A DNA stretch of 64,000 bases from Cesiribacteraceae bacterium YIM B00369. Its GTDB lineage: Bacteria > Bacteroidota > Bacteroidia > Cytophagales > Cyclobacteriaceae. Below, one piece after another: positions 24,445 through 32,880 of the stretch. The notes under the pieces are model-generated. The model had not been told where the DNA came from. It worked only from the letters and a program-made list of their open reading frames with translations, and did no database searches. The translations under genes were made by a program, and so were the position numbers. Positions within the stretch are counted from its first letter, which is position 1. Every line of letters begins with the position of its first letter. Location: contig JAFMYY010000019.1 in NCBI GenBank assembly GCA_017948555.1, positions 450 to 64,449 on the forward strand, read 5' to 3'.

Positions 24445-25389
24445 ATGAAAAAAGACAAAATTATTACCTTCTACGATGAACGAATGGTCCTGCAGCAGGA
24501 TTCTGATAAAAATATGTCCCTCTCCCCCCTGAAGCCTAAAAAACTGATGGAGTACCTGAGGCAGCAAAATTTATTGCAGCACTTCGATGTCAGGACTTTT
24601 CCTCCCTTCCGCGAAGAGGATTTCCTGATCGCCCACTTTCCGGAATATGTGGAAGGCTTCTTTAAGGGGGAATATCCCCATCATGAAAGCAATGGACTGC
24701 AATGGTCAGAGCAGTTTGCGGAAACGGTTAAATACACCAATGCCAGCCTTTACCATGCCATTTTGCATGCGGTACAGCATCCGGAGGAAGTAGCCTTCAG
24801 CCCAACGGCCGGTTTCCACCATGCCAGCCCTGTTACCGGAGATGCCTTCTGCACCTTCTCCGGACAGGTTATTGCCTCAGTTAAAATATACCGGCAGTCC
24901 GGACTCAGGGGAGCTTACCTGGACCTTGATGGCCATTATGGCAACTCAATAGAAGACAGCCGGGCCTTCTGCCCTATCCTGGAGGAAGCCATTCCGCCAG
25001 ACTGCAACATCAATCCCCTGCGTACCGGCGACCTTTATATAAGGGAGCTCCGTGATGCGCTGGAAGATCTGTTTGATAAAATAATGGAGGGCAAGGTGGA
25101 TTATGTGGTATTCTGCCACGGCGCTGACTCGCATGAATGGGATGACTTTGGCGGCAACTGCAGTACAGAACAGTGGATCCAATGCGCTAAAATGGTCTAC
25201 CGGTTTATTCATAAGGTGGAAAAAGCAAAAGGAAAACCCTTCCCCCTGGCCCTCAGCCTTTTTGGCGGCTACCGCCGTGATGATTACAGCTCCGTTTTAT
25301 CCCTCCATACCGCCAGCCTGGCCCAATGCCTGGATATGCTGTGCGGGCAGCGGATTGGGTATAAGCCCAAAGTGAAGCCGGGGATTTAA
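24445..25389 (+). CDS. HDAC/acetoin-utilisation-type zinc deacetylase
   Basis: A 314-residue arginase/deacetylase-fold enzyme. Active-site signatures: paired His125-His126 (GFHHASPVTGDAFCTF), zinc ligands Asp160 and His164 (YLDLDGHYGNS; the usual DxHHGN is here DGHYGN), third ligand Asp228 (HGADSHEWDDFGG), and GGYRRDD at 274-280 containing the transition-state Tyr276. Such enzymes hydrolyse acetyl-lysine, acetylpolyamines or other acetylated small molecules with zinc. The His-to-Tyr change in the DxHHGN motif is notable. Second gene of a class B unit with the 291-residue unknown. Its presence in a nucleic-acid-stress regulon suggests a protein- or metabolite-modification step (inference). Confidence 0.88.
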   Translation: MKKDKIITFYDERMVLQQDSDKNMSLSPLKPKKLMEYLRQQNLLQHFDVRTFPPFREEDFLIAHFPEYVEGFFKGEYPHHESNGLQWSEQFAETVKYTNASLYHAILHAVQHPEEVAFSPTAGFHHASPVTGDAFCTFSGQVIASVKIYRQSGLRGAYLDLDGHYGNSIEDSRAFCPILEEAIPPDCNINPLRTGDLYIRELRDALEDLFDKIMEGKVDYVVFCHGADSHEWDDFGGNCSTEQWIQCAKMVYRFIHKVEKAKGKPFPLALSLFGGYRRDDYSSVLSLHTASLAQCLDMLCGQRIGYKPKVKPGI

Positions 25390-25475
25390 ATGATGCTTGT
25401 TTACACCTTTTTAACCAAAACACTTATCTTACTGTCCTGTTCAGGACAAAGCAAAAACTTAGTTAAATAGCATTC

Positions 25476-25718
25476 ATGGAAGAGGAAGGAAATGAAATCA
25501 ATATCCCCGGATGGGCATTGATACTAATAACCATATTGCTAATCTGCGGCATCACATTAATGTTTCTGGAAGGCTATAGCCTTTATATTTTAGGAACGGC
25601 CCTGGCCCTGTCTGTCATAACATTAATACTTGCGCAGGTAGGTATATTAAGTATGGATTTTAAAATAACCAAAGATGAGGACGAGGACGAGAAAAATGAG
25701 CAGGAGGATAAAAAATAA
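25476..25718 (+). CDS. Small two-helix membrane protein
   Basis: 80 residues: two hydrophobic helices (about 12-30 and 33-56) and a strongly acidic C-terminal tail (KDEDEDEKNEQEDKK). No family is recognised. A 16-bp palindrome TGTCCTG-TT-CAGGACA stands about 30 bp upstream, but no class A, B or C site. Confidence 0.65.
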   Translation: MEEEGNEINIPGWALILITILLICGITLMFLEGYSLYILGTALALSVITLILAQVGILSMDFKITKDEDEDEKNEQEDKK

Positions 25719-25764
25719 TGTAACTATAGGGATGTTTACCTGATCTGAATCAAAATTTCTTTCT

Positions 25765-26004
25765 TTAGCTTCTTTGCCTGTACTCCCTGATTTCTTCTAT
25801 AATTTCCTTTAGTTCAAATTCTTTCCTGAAATTGGGGTTACACATATACTCCCTGTACAGTATTTCAGATACAGTGAAAAGGCTGATATTTTCATCTGTT
25901 TCTGTTGGGACCAGTACTGTGTGTTCATGTGGTTTGATATCCTTTATACTGTAAGCCCGATTTTGTTTTATTATCATAGATTTCCAGAAAAGGGTACTTC
26001 GCAT
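25765..26004 (-). CDS. Small hypothetical protein
   Basis: 79 residues; Met10 (MIIKQNRAYS) is an equally good start. Strand-rich first half, then a charged helix (EFELKEIIEEIREYR). No family, promoter class or partner is evident. Moderate confidence that it is a real gene, based on protein-like composition and its fit between neighbours. Confidence 0.5.
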   Translation of the reverse strand: MRSTLFWKSMIIKQNRAYSIKDIKPHEHTVLVPTETDENISLFTVSEILYREYMCNPNFRKEFELKEIIEEIREYRQRS

Positions 26005-26146
26005 AACCCGAATTTATTAATCGTACCTGGTACCTGAACAGGCTGTTAAATAGCATATTTATTTTTATCTGTACCTCTACTGCACCAAAACGTTGTTGGA
26101 TAAAAATTCAGCTTAAACTTCCCAACAATCACAAAAACGAATATTT

Positions 26147-26608
26147 TTAACCAATAAAAATAGTTGGTTCTTCGGGCGCTTCAATGTCAAAGTCCCTGCC
26201 GTTCCAGACAGCGGCAGCACTTTCCAGGCGGTAAGTATTCCCCTGGTTCCATGATGTTGCCACTATGTCCCCGATCACTTCCTCCAGCCACACTCCTTCT
26301 CCCTTCTTCAGGTTTTTTGGCAGCAGGTAGGCCGCAATATAATGTTCCTGCGGGTTTGGATAATATTCTCCATAAAACAGGAGCTGGTAATCTGCAGGAG
26401 GCATGTCCCTAAAGTCGTGAATAAGCTCAACCTGCCCTCTTTTCAAATGCTGAAAACAGATGTATTTATTCCGGAGCTCCGGGGAAGGCTCCACCTTTTT
26501 AACCAGGGGAAACCAACCTTCTTCTGCAGCTTCGTTAATAGCCACCTGACCCCGGGCGGTTTTAATGATCCTTAGCCCCTCAGGAGCATTTTGTTGATGT
26601 CCGAACAT
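26147..26608 (-). CDS. Unknown protein (class C regulon, second gene)
   Basis: 153 residues, soluble, with evenly spaced strands (LRIIKTARGQVAINEA, YQLLFYGEYY) resembling a small beta-barrel or LRP-like fold, but no family is recognised. It follows the gene at 26618 by 9 bp and is therefore in the class C unit starting at 26953. Confidence 0.7.
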   Translation of the reverse strand: MFGHQQNAPEGLRIIKTARGQVAINEAAEEGWFPLVKKVEPSPELRNKYICFQHLKRGQVELIHDFRDMPPADYQLLFYGEYYPNPQEHYIAAYLLPKNLKKGEGVWLEEVIGDIVATSWNQGNTYRLESAAAVWNGRDFDIEAPEEPTIFIG

Positions 26609-26617
26609 ATTTTCTTT

Positions 26618-26875
26618 TCACAAAATTTGAATATTTTCCTGACCAAGCTCAATTTTCAGACAGGTCTCCGGCTTTTCCCGAAGCAGCACAACTAATGCTT
26701 CTTCTGAATAAAAAGCGGTATCCACTACTTTATTACAACAGGCCTCACACAGGCGGCTCTGTCTTTCCGGAAGCACTTTTAAATCCTCCCATTCCTTGCG
26801 GAGGGGGCAATGCAGCTTTTTAAGCAGTTTGCCTTCTGAAGTATAGAGGGATTTGGTTTGGGGGTTGAATTGCAT
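26618..26875 (-). CDS. Small unknown protein with CxxCC motif (class C regulon)
   Basis: 85 residues from Met 26875 (MQFNPQTKSLYTSEGK). The frame is open further upstream to 26974, but that part contains the class C operator and -7 element, so the shorter start is chosen. LCEACCNKVVDTAF and HCPLRKEW look like a possible metal-binding Cys/His cluster. First gene of a class C unit with the 153-residue protein. Function unknown. Confidence 0.7.
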   Translation of the reverse strand: MQFNPQTKSLYTSEGKLLKKLHCPLRKEWEDLKVLPERQSRLCEACCNKVVDTAFYSEEALVVLLREKPETCLKIELGQENIQIL

Positions 26876-26904
26876 AAATGAAAAATCCTGGTTCCTATGT
26901 CTTC

Positions 26905-26953
26905 CAAAGAAAAGAAAAAGCACAAAATAATGCCTGCTTTTGTCAAGCTTAAC
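26905..26953 (-). promoter_or_regulatory. Class C operator-promoter, site 4 (minus strand)
   Basis: On the minus strand GTTAAGCTTGAC starts at 26953 and TTTCTTTG starts at 26912, 41 bp apart. It is unidirectional: no matching -7 element is seen on the plus strand. Confidence 0.72.
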
Positions 26954-26973
26954 AGGCAAAATGCCCTCCACCA

Positions 26974-27270
26974 CTAATCCTCCCTTTTAACCCCCAATTT
27001 TTCCATCCAATACTGCACTTCCCGGTAAAACCGCTGTCTATCAGGGTTCCATCTCTTTTTCCCTTCTTGAACTTTATTAAATTTCTTACGTGGCATAGAA
27101 GTAAGATGCCAACGCTGACAATCCGAACATTTGTAAGCTCTCAGGGGCACCTTTCCTCTATCCTTTTTCTCCTTCAGGTTCTCTTCTTCCTGTATTTCCA
27201 AAACACGGCTCAGTGCTTCTTCTTTACTTTCAAAAGCTTTTTTTCTGGTGCAATTATTTTCAGCCTCCAT
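26974..27270 (-). CDS. Small zinc-ribbon-like protein
   Basis: 98 residues, very basic, with a YKCSDCQRWHLTS motif (Cys-x2-Cys followed by His) typical of small zinc-ribbon nucleic-acid-binding proteins, preceded by a long charged helix. The class C promoter of the next gene begins inside the short gap after it, so the two are probably separately controlled. Function unknown; RNA or DNA binding is a reasonable guess. Confidence 0.72.
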   Translation of the reverse strand: MEAENNCTRKKAFESKEEALSRVLEIQEEENLKEKKDRGKVPLRAYKCSDCQRWHLTSMPRKKFNKVQEGKKRWNPDRQRFYREVQYWMEKLGVKRED

Positions 27271-27392
27271 AAAAAATATAATTCATACAAAATTTCCAGC
27301 TACTGTATAAAAAAATCAACAGGTTATTAAACCAATCAGGGTTAGCAAAAAATGAAATCAACGGCCAGCATATGAGCCCGCTAAAACCTGAA

Positions 27393-28091
27393 TTAATTAT
27401 TTCTTTTCCTCCTGCTCATTTTCCTTTCGCCAAAAGGTTCAGCGGAAAAATCCATCACACAATTACTTCCCCATCTTGCATGACTGCGGATTGCAATCCC
27501 AACAAACCGATCTGTTTCCCGGAGAATGTTCGTACGGTGCCCCAGAGATGGAATACCTTCATCTACAAGCAATTGCCCAACTATCCCTAAAGGATCGGCA
27601 AAGCCGTAAGAAATATTTTCTGATGTGGAATATCTTTTTCCTGCAAAGCGTTCAACCCTTTTAGCGAAAGATGTTCCATCAGAGGAAGAGTGTCCTGTAG
27701 TTCCTTTCTTTCCCAAATCCTCCGCATGATATGAGGCGGCCCTGTACAGAGATTTATCCGGATACAGCATAGGCAGGTTCCGGATCTTAGCCAAATCATT
27801 TTGCAGGGAAATTACGTAATCATTATCCTGCCAGATCTTCCTGTACTTTTGATTATGGAGCTTTAGAAATTCATCTATATAGGTATCGAAAAACCTTTTC
27901 CCATCCAGCCTTGCCAGGTTGATTAACATGAGCACCCGCTTTTCATCACTGCTCATATAGTCGACCCGGGCCGCGGTATTTGCTTTTTCCAATTCCGCAT
28001 TCGTCCACACCTCCCTGTCCTTTTTAATGGAAGAGAATGTTTGAGTAAAAAGTAAAAAGCTCAGGAGCAAAACAGTTAACACAGCATTCAT
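27393..28091 (-). CDS. Secreted CAP (SCP-like) domain protein
   Basis: 232 residues with a signal peptide (about 1-20) and a CAP domain: HAEDLGKKGTTGHSSSDGTSFAKRVERF and SENISYGFADPLGIVGQLLVDEG, which carry the family's His/Glu cavity residues, then GHRTNIL. CAP proteins are extracellular; bacterial ones often bind lipids or act in the envelope. It lies 65 bp downstream of the gene at 28157, so may be read from the class C promoter at 28524. Confidence 0.85.
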   Translation of the reverse strand: MNAVLTVLLLSFLLFTQTFSSIKKDREVWTNAELEKANTAARVDYMSSDEKRVLMLINLARLDGKRFFDTYIDEFLKLHNQKYRKIWQDNDYVISLQNDLAKIRNLPMLYPDKSLYRAASYHAEDLGKKGTTGHSSSDGTSFAKRVERFAGKRYSTSENISYGFADPLGIVGQLLVDEGIPSLGHRTNILRETDRFVGIAIRSHARWGSNCVMDFSAEPFGERKMSRRKRNN

Positions 28092-28156
28092 ATGGTAGAA
28101 TTTTAAGGTGGTTAAAAATAGTGCTACAGCAAACTTTCCTGTGGTAGAAACGGGTT

Positions 28157-28426
28157 TTACTTTTCTTCCCCCTCTTCCGCAAGCATTTCCATATTTTGCC
28201 TGATATAATTATCCAGCAAGATATTTGCTTCTTCACTCTTAAGAGAAAAAGGATTATTGGCCTTCTTTAACGGAATTTCCAGCTCTTCTTTCAACTGAAT
28301 TATTCTTTCACCCCATTTTATAAGGCTATACTTTATTATAACAGGTTCATTCTGATCTTTAATTCTGATCACAGCCAGCTTAAAATTTCCTGCTTTAGGC
28401 CAATACCAAATACCGCATTCACGCAT
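28157..28426 (-). CDS. Small unknown protein (class C regulon)
   Basis: 89 residues from Met 28426 (MRECGIWYWPKAGNF); upstream extension of the frame would overlap the class C operator. N-terminal strand-rich half, then a charged helical half rich in Glu and Lys. No family recognised. The class C -7 element TATAATTG at 28476-28483 stands 49 bp upstream. Confidence 0.65.
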   Translation of the reverse strand: MRECGIWYWPKAGNFKLAVIRIKDQNEPVIIKYSLIKWGERIIQLKEELEIPLKKANNPFSLKSEEANILLDNYIRQNMEMLAEEGEEK

Positions 28427-28475
28427 ATTCGCTTTTTTGTCTTGCTGCCATTTATAAAGGTGGTTTGATTCTACA

Positions 28476-28561
28476 CAATTATACGCCCGATCTAAAAAAA
28501 TGTAACACTTCTGACAAGCTTGACAATTGTGAGACCCTCCCTCTGCATGCTCATCTTTTTG
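28476..28561. promoter_or_regulatory. Class C bidirectional operator-promoter, site 5
   Basis: GACAAGCTTGAC at 28513-28524. Minus strand TATAATTG at 28476-28483, 41 bp away; plus strand TCTTTTTG at 28554-28561, also 41 bp. The symmetric spacing argues for promoters on both sides. Confidence 0.72.
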
Positions 28562-28655
28562 TAAGAAAACAGAGGCAAAGCAAAAGGTAAGAGAGTATGC
28601 TCCACTAGCCACTCTCTGTGCGCTCTACTGCAGCCTCCCGGGAAACTTTGAAGAA

Positions 28656-28838
28656 GTGTGTGGGGAAAAGCTCAGTGGATGGTCTGCCAGCAGGTATCCG
28701 GACACCCTGGACCTTAATACTTTCAACAAAGCATGGGATTATAGTGAAAAGGCTCCCGGGGAAATTCATTCAAGGGTGAGAGATTTCCTTTTCAAAAATC
28801 ATGAAACCTTCCCGGATGAAACAAGCTTTAGGCATTAA
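28656..28838 (+). CDS. Possible small protein or gene remnant
   Basis: A 60-codon frame starting with GTG (CGEKLSGWSASRYPDTLDLNTFNKAWDYSEKAP...). The frame stays open upstream to about 28560 without an ATG, and an ATG at 28597 in another frame soon stops. It lies just downstream of the plus-strand arm of class C site 5 and before a good terminator, so transcription is likely. Either a GTG-started small gene or a gene that lost its start. Confidence 0.4.
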   Translation: MCGEKLSGWSASRYPDTLDLNTFNKAWDYSEKAPGEIHSRVRDFLFKNHETFPDETSFRH

Positions 28839-28851
28839 GCTAAAGTACTAT

Positions 28852-28889
28852 GGAGCTATAAGGCAAAGCAACGCCTTTTAGCTCCTTTT
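28852..28889. terminator. Intrinsic terminator
   Basis: GGAGCTA-T-AAGGC pairs with GCCTT-T-TAGCTCC around an eight-base loop, followed by TTTT. It ends the transcript from class C site 5 (plus strand) and may also stop the convergent unit. Confidence 0.82.
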
Positions 28890-28919
28890 GATAAAACACA
28901 ACAGATTTTCAGGCCATTT

Positions 28920-30032
28920 CTAAATTATTCCACTATCACAGGAGACCAGAGAGCGATCTAAAGGAATTGTCTTTTTCTCCCCTTTTCCATTAGGAATTAC
29001 ATAGTTCTTGGCCATCTCTTCTCCCAGCTGGCGCCTTATCTTTCTGTTGATGGCTGAAATGTTTTCATGCAAAGTGTTATCCAGCGGATCCACAAGCTTT
29101 GCCACTGTGGTTTTTATCCGGTTCATGGTTTCCTCCACTGTATCCTCCCTGCCTGTCCTCTTGTCGAGCTTTTTGTACATTTGAATAAGTTCATCCCCGT
29201 ACTTATCTCTTTCCTTTAGCACTATCCCCCTGGCATGTTTTAAAAATAACAGATAAACCACCTTTTGAAGAGGTGCTAATTTTATTTCCTTTTGATAATC
29301 GGGCAAAAGTAACTGATTTGTGCGGCTAATATGCAGCCTGCCCGGAAGCAGGTCATTATTAAAGCGCTGGCGGAAGAGCATCTCTTTACGCACAGCTTCA
29401 AAAAGGGTAAGCGCCTGATTGATCAAATCCACACCTGTGCCGGTTGTTTTAATGTATTCCAGACATTTGGGACAAATATCTGCTGTGCGGAGCTTAAATA
29501 TCACCTGCCGCTTATCCCCGCAAAAATCATTGAAGCAACCTACGGGCGAAGCATGTACAAACTGCAGATGGAAATCCAGTTTATTATATAGGATCTTCTG
29601 CAAAACCATTGCCATAACAAGGTAGGTAACAGGAAAAACCGAGCTGCATTGCAGGTACTCTTCCCATTCATCTGTGTGGATAAATATATTATTTTTATCC
29701 TCTTCGTAGGCAGAAAACCAGTTCAGGGAATTTCGCTGCGGCGTCAGGAATACCAGGAAATCCTCATCAGCTAAATTACTTCTGGTCCTTAAATCATTAC
29801 AGCATATAAAAAGCTCTTCCCAGCTTGCACAGGGTTCCAAAACATCCTCCCCAAAACCTTCTTCCGGTTCTCCCCATGCTCCGTCAACCTCCTTCAGCGA
29901 AGAAGGAACACGTTTAACAGGCTGCGGATACAACTGAAATGATAAAGGACTCGGCTGAGCCTGCAGTATCTGGAATATCTGTTCGAACTCCCCCTCATCA
30001 AGCCCTGCAGCCCGGATTAGATGTACCTTCAT
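28920..30032 (-). CDS. Large unknown protein with Cys cluster and shared C-terminal domain
   Basis: 370 residues from Met 30032 (MKVHLIRAAGLDEGEF); 12 extra codons upstream are less likely. The middle part (about 130-215) has FPVTYLVMAMVLQKIL and a four-Cys cluster (GCFNDFCGDKRQVIFKLRTADICPKCLEY) suited to zinc. The C-terminal 120 residues (PLQKVVYLLFLKHARGIVLKERDKYGDELIQMYKK ... NISAINRKIRRQLG) match the domain in the protein at 16890. No catalytic motif is recognised. It could be a zinc-containing sensor or regulator with a winged-helix-like tail (inference). Confidence 0.75.
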   Translation of the reverse strand: MKVHLIRAAGLDEGEFEQIFQILQAQPSPLSFQLYPQPVKRVPSSLKEVDGAWGEPEEGFGEDVLEPCASWEELFICCNDLRTRSNLADEDFLVFLTPQRNSLNWFSAYEEDKNNIFIHTDEWEEYLQCSSVFPVTYLVMAMVLQKILYNKLDFHLQFVHASPVGCFNDFCGDKRQVIFKLRTADICPKCLEYIKTTGTGVDLINQALTLFEAVRKEMLFRQRFNNDLLPGRLHISRTNQLLLPDYQKEIKLAPLQKVVYLLFLKHARGIVLKERDKYGDELIQMYKKLDKRTGREDTVEETMNRIKTTVAKLVDPLDNTLHENISAINRKIRRQLGEEMAKNYVIPNGKGEKKTIPLDRSLVSCDSGII

Positions 30033-30304
30033 ATGGGTCATTGAAATTATGAAAACAATATATACCAAAAATCCAATAATCCGAAACCCGTTCTAAAGCT
30101 TTTCCCTTTCTTTTGGCCCCCTTCAAAACTCATCCTACATGTAAGGAATGTTAATTATCTACCAAAAGTTGCTATCAAGGTTTTTCCTTAGTAGCTGATG
30201 GTCAGATCTCTTTTAAACACATATATATCATTCAGGTAAAATTTTTTGGTAAGAAAAAACCAGATTAAAGTTCCTCCTGTTCCAAACAACCTGATCGGTT
30301 TTAA

Positions 30305-30676
30305 TCAATCATCCCTGTTGACATCCAGGTCCAGCACCAACCATATCTTCATAGAAGTGTTGAACTCGCCAATAGTCCAGGGCAGAAGTTCAAATACCAC
30401 CCAGTTTGCTTTTTCATATCTGCTGAAAAAAGTTAATAACTGTTCTTCTTCCGGATTATCTCCATCATTTTCCCTTTTTGTACGGGAAGAATAAGCTTTC
30501 CAGGCCTTTTCCAGCTCATTATCTTTTACTATGGGTGATTGGAGATATCCTTCCTCCCAATATGCTTTAATGGACTTCAAATTTAAATCTGTTCCCGAAT
30601 CCGGGCCCATAATCTGCTCACCTGTGGCCGGACAGTAGAAATCCAGGTGTGACAATTTTAGTTTTACGATCTGCAT
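30305..30676 (-). CDS. Hypothetical protein
   Basis: 123 residues with YCPATGEQIMGPDSG near the N-terminus and a Trp-rich C-terminal strand region (WVVFELLPWTIGEFNTSMKIWLVLDLDV). No family recognised; no class A, B or C site upstream. Confidence 0.65.
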   Translation of the reverse strand: MQIVKLKLSHLDFYCPATGEQIMGPDSGTDLNLKSIKAYWEEGYLQSPIVKDNELEKAWKAYSSRTKRENDGDNPEEEQLLTFFSRYEKANWVVFELLPWTIGEFNTSMKIWLVLDLDVNRDD

Positions 30677-30836
30677 TATTTGATATCAACTTCCTTTTTT
30701 AACAACACCATTCCACTACTAGACTGAAAATTAATCAGGTCTACATTAAGGCTTGTAGTGGATAACTATTTTTATTGTTTTATTTCAATGATAATCCCTG
30801 TTTCAACTGCCCCATCACTCTGTCTGCTTTCCCGTT

Positions 30837-31061
30837 TTAGAACTGTTTTGAAGTCTGCATACATTTAGAATAATTTCCTTCACGGCTTATATCTAAATAA
30901 AGGTACGGTCCAATTGTGGCCCAAGGTTTTATCCCTGTTGTTAGAAAGTCGTCTGGAATACCAAGTTTATAGACCTTTCCCAAATCTCCTTGGGAAAGGT
31001 CTAATTTTTTACTTAATCTCAATGTTGCTTTAATACTAAGCCAAATGGTTATCTTTTCCAT
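30837..31061 (-). CDS. Small hypothetical protein
   Basis: 74 residues; a helical N-terminus (ITIWLSIKATLRLSKKLDLSQGDLGKVY) followed by a strand-rich tail. No family or regulatory signal seen. Marginal but protein-like. Confidence 0.45.
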   Translation of the reverse strand: MEKITIWLSIKATLRLSKKLDLSQGDLGKVYKLGIPDDFLTTGIKPWATIGPYLYLDISREGNYSKCMQTSKQF

Positions 31062-31099
31062 AACTTTTTAATACACATCTTTTTTTATGTAAACCATTG

Positions 31100-32714
31100 T
31101 TATAAAAAAGCCTTTTTTTTCTCCAATTCAATATACTCCCTCAAGTACTTAAAAGGAAAAGGCAATACCGTCAGATCTTCGTTTTTTACAAAGTCGACAT
31201 TCATGAGGGGTAAGAGTTGCTGAAAGAAAAGTTTATGACCTTCCGGTGCCTTAACCTTTCTGATTACAGCAGACCTTGCAAATTTCAGGTTTACATTTTT
31301 GTCCTTTGTTCCAACGAAGTACAGGGCTTCCGTTTCCGGAACGACCTCTGCATAGTTCACTGATAGTTGGGCGCTAATCAACTCATATTTTTGCTGAGCA
31401 TCACGGAAGTAATTTCGAAGCACCTGGCCTGTTTTATCAAAAACATAAAAAGAGAATTCTTTCAGTAAGGATTTATTAGCAAGCAATCTGACAATGTCCT
31501 CTCTGCTAAAAGTATCCTGGTTCTGCTCCTCCACTTGCCTGATAATACTAATTAGAGGCTCCTGGTATTTCACAACCAAGCTTTTAAAGCTATTTAATAA
31601 ATCCAACAGCTCAGGCTGAGTAAATGAAACCGGCAATTCTTCTTTTTCTAAAGAGGCATGAAGGCTGGTAATGTTTGGGAGGGTAAAAAGCCCGGTTCTT
31701 TCAATCAGATTTATTTCCCCATGCTCATTTTTTACAAAGCCTTGAATTGCATTATTTTCCTCTCCATTCGCACTATCCAGCATCAGATCAACAAACAGCT
31801 GATATTCAGAACTATCAAACAAACTGCCAAAAGCATATAATGTTCGAAAGGCTAAACCCCCTTCCGGCGATACTGTGAGAAAATAAACCTTCTCATCAAC
31901 CCGCAGACCAAACGTCCAATCCCGATTATAACCAAATTTTTGCCAGTCAATCAGGGAAATCTGTTTTTGCTTCAGGTCGTGTTTGATACAAGCCTCTTTA
32001 AGCAGCACATTTATTACCGCATTTTTAGCATCTGATTTTCGTAACTTGAAAAGCTTGTCTGAGGAAAGAAACAAGTCTTCATAAGTGGTATGCTGTATGA
32101 TGGCATCCGAATTCTGAAACTCTTGATAATGGTCCTCTTCCGGGAAATCTTTGAAGTACTCTTTGTTGTGGATTAAGACAAAGTTGATTTTTCTCTTGTT
32201 TACCTTCGCAGCCTTTTTGACTGAAACTCCGTAACTCTCTTTTACGACCTGCAGAAAATCATTACTGGCATGCTCGGAAACAGGAGTATCTATCAAATCA
32301 ATTAAGGTAAACTCATTCTCCCTGAGAAAAGAAGAAAAACCATCACTGCCGCTATAGCTTCCTCCTTCAAATTTTTTCACCTCCTTCACTTCCAGCTCTT
32401 TTAGAGTTAAAGACAGGTAACTCCCAAGCTTTTCATCCACCAGCTTGAGAAAATGCTGCGCAAGGCCACTTTTGCTTGCCTGGAACTGGTTAAGGGAAGA
32501 AATATCCAGAAAGTCTATATTGCTTTTAGTGTTCTTAAACTGCTTTTGGATAAAAGCTTCTCCGGAAACCTCCTCCCCCTTCCTCCGGAGGGTTTGTGTA
32601 GCAGGAACGTAGGTGTACTGAGGATATTCTTCAAAGCGCCTTTTCTTAAAGCTAAGCCGATCTTTCGCTTTTACATTCGTGAAAGTTACTACCCTGAGCT
32701 GTAAGGATTCATCC
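31100..32714 (-). pseudogene. 3' part of a gene split by IS21
   Basis: Encodes the C-terminal 536 residues of a protein whose N-terminal 157 residues lie at 35271-35742. Precise removal of 32715-35270 and one copy of the 5-bp target repeat joins ISRD to ESLQLRVVTFTNV in frame, giving 693 residues. The frame seen here runs into the IS end and has no genuine start. The protein is soluble, with long stretches of alternating strands and helices (KINFVLIHNKEYF, NAVINVLLKEACIKHDL). No family is recognised with confidence. Size and its helicase neighbour are compatible with a nucleic-acid-targeting defence protein, but this is inference. Confidence 0.85.
32710..32714. repeat. Target-site duplication, left copy
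   Basis: CATCC, repeated at 35271-35275 on the other side of the IS21 element. Confidence 0.85.
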
Positions 32715-32880
32715 TGGCTAATTCGGTTCGATTTGTGCCAGTGAATTCGGTTTGTTAGTGCCAGTATTTCCGGTTCAAACTGTGCCAAAACAGGGGGGCT
32801 AATTCTCCTGATTTCGGTTCGGTTTGTGCCACTTTGGAAGATCAAGCAAAACAGTCTATATCGTAAAATAAAAAAGCGAT

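Noticed and set aside
26876-26974. Upstream extension of the small protein at 26618
   Set aside because: The extension contains the class C operator and its -7 element, so the shorter start is preferred.
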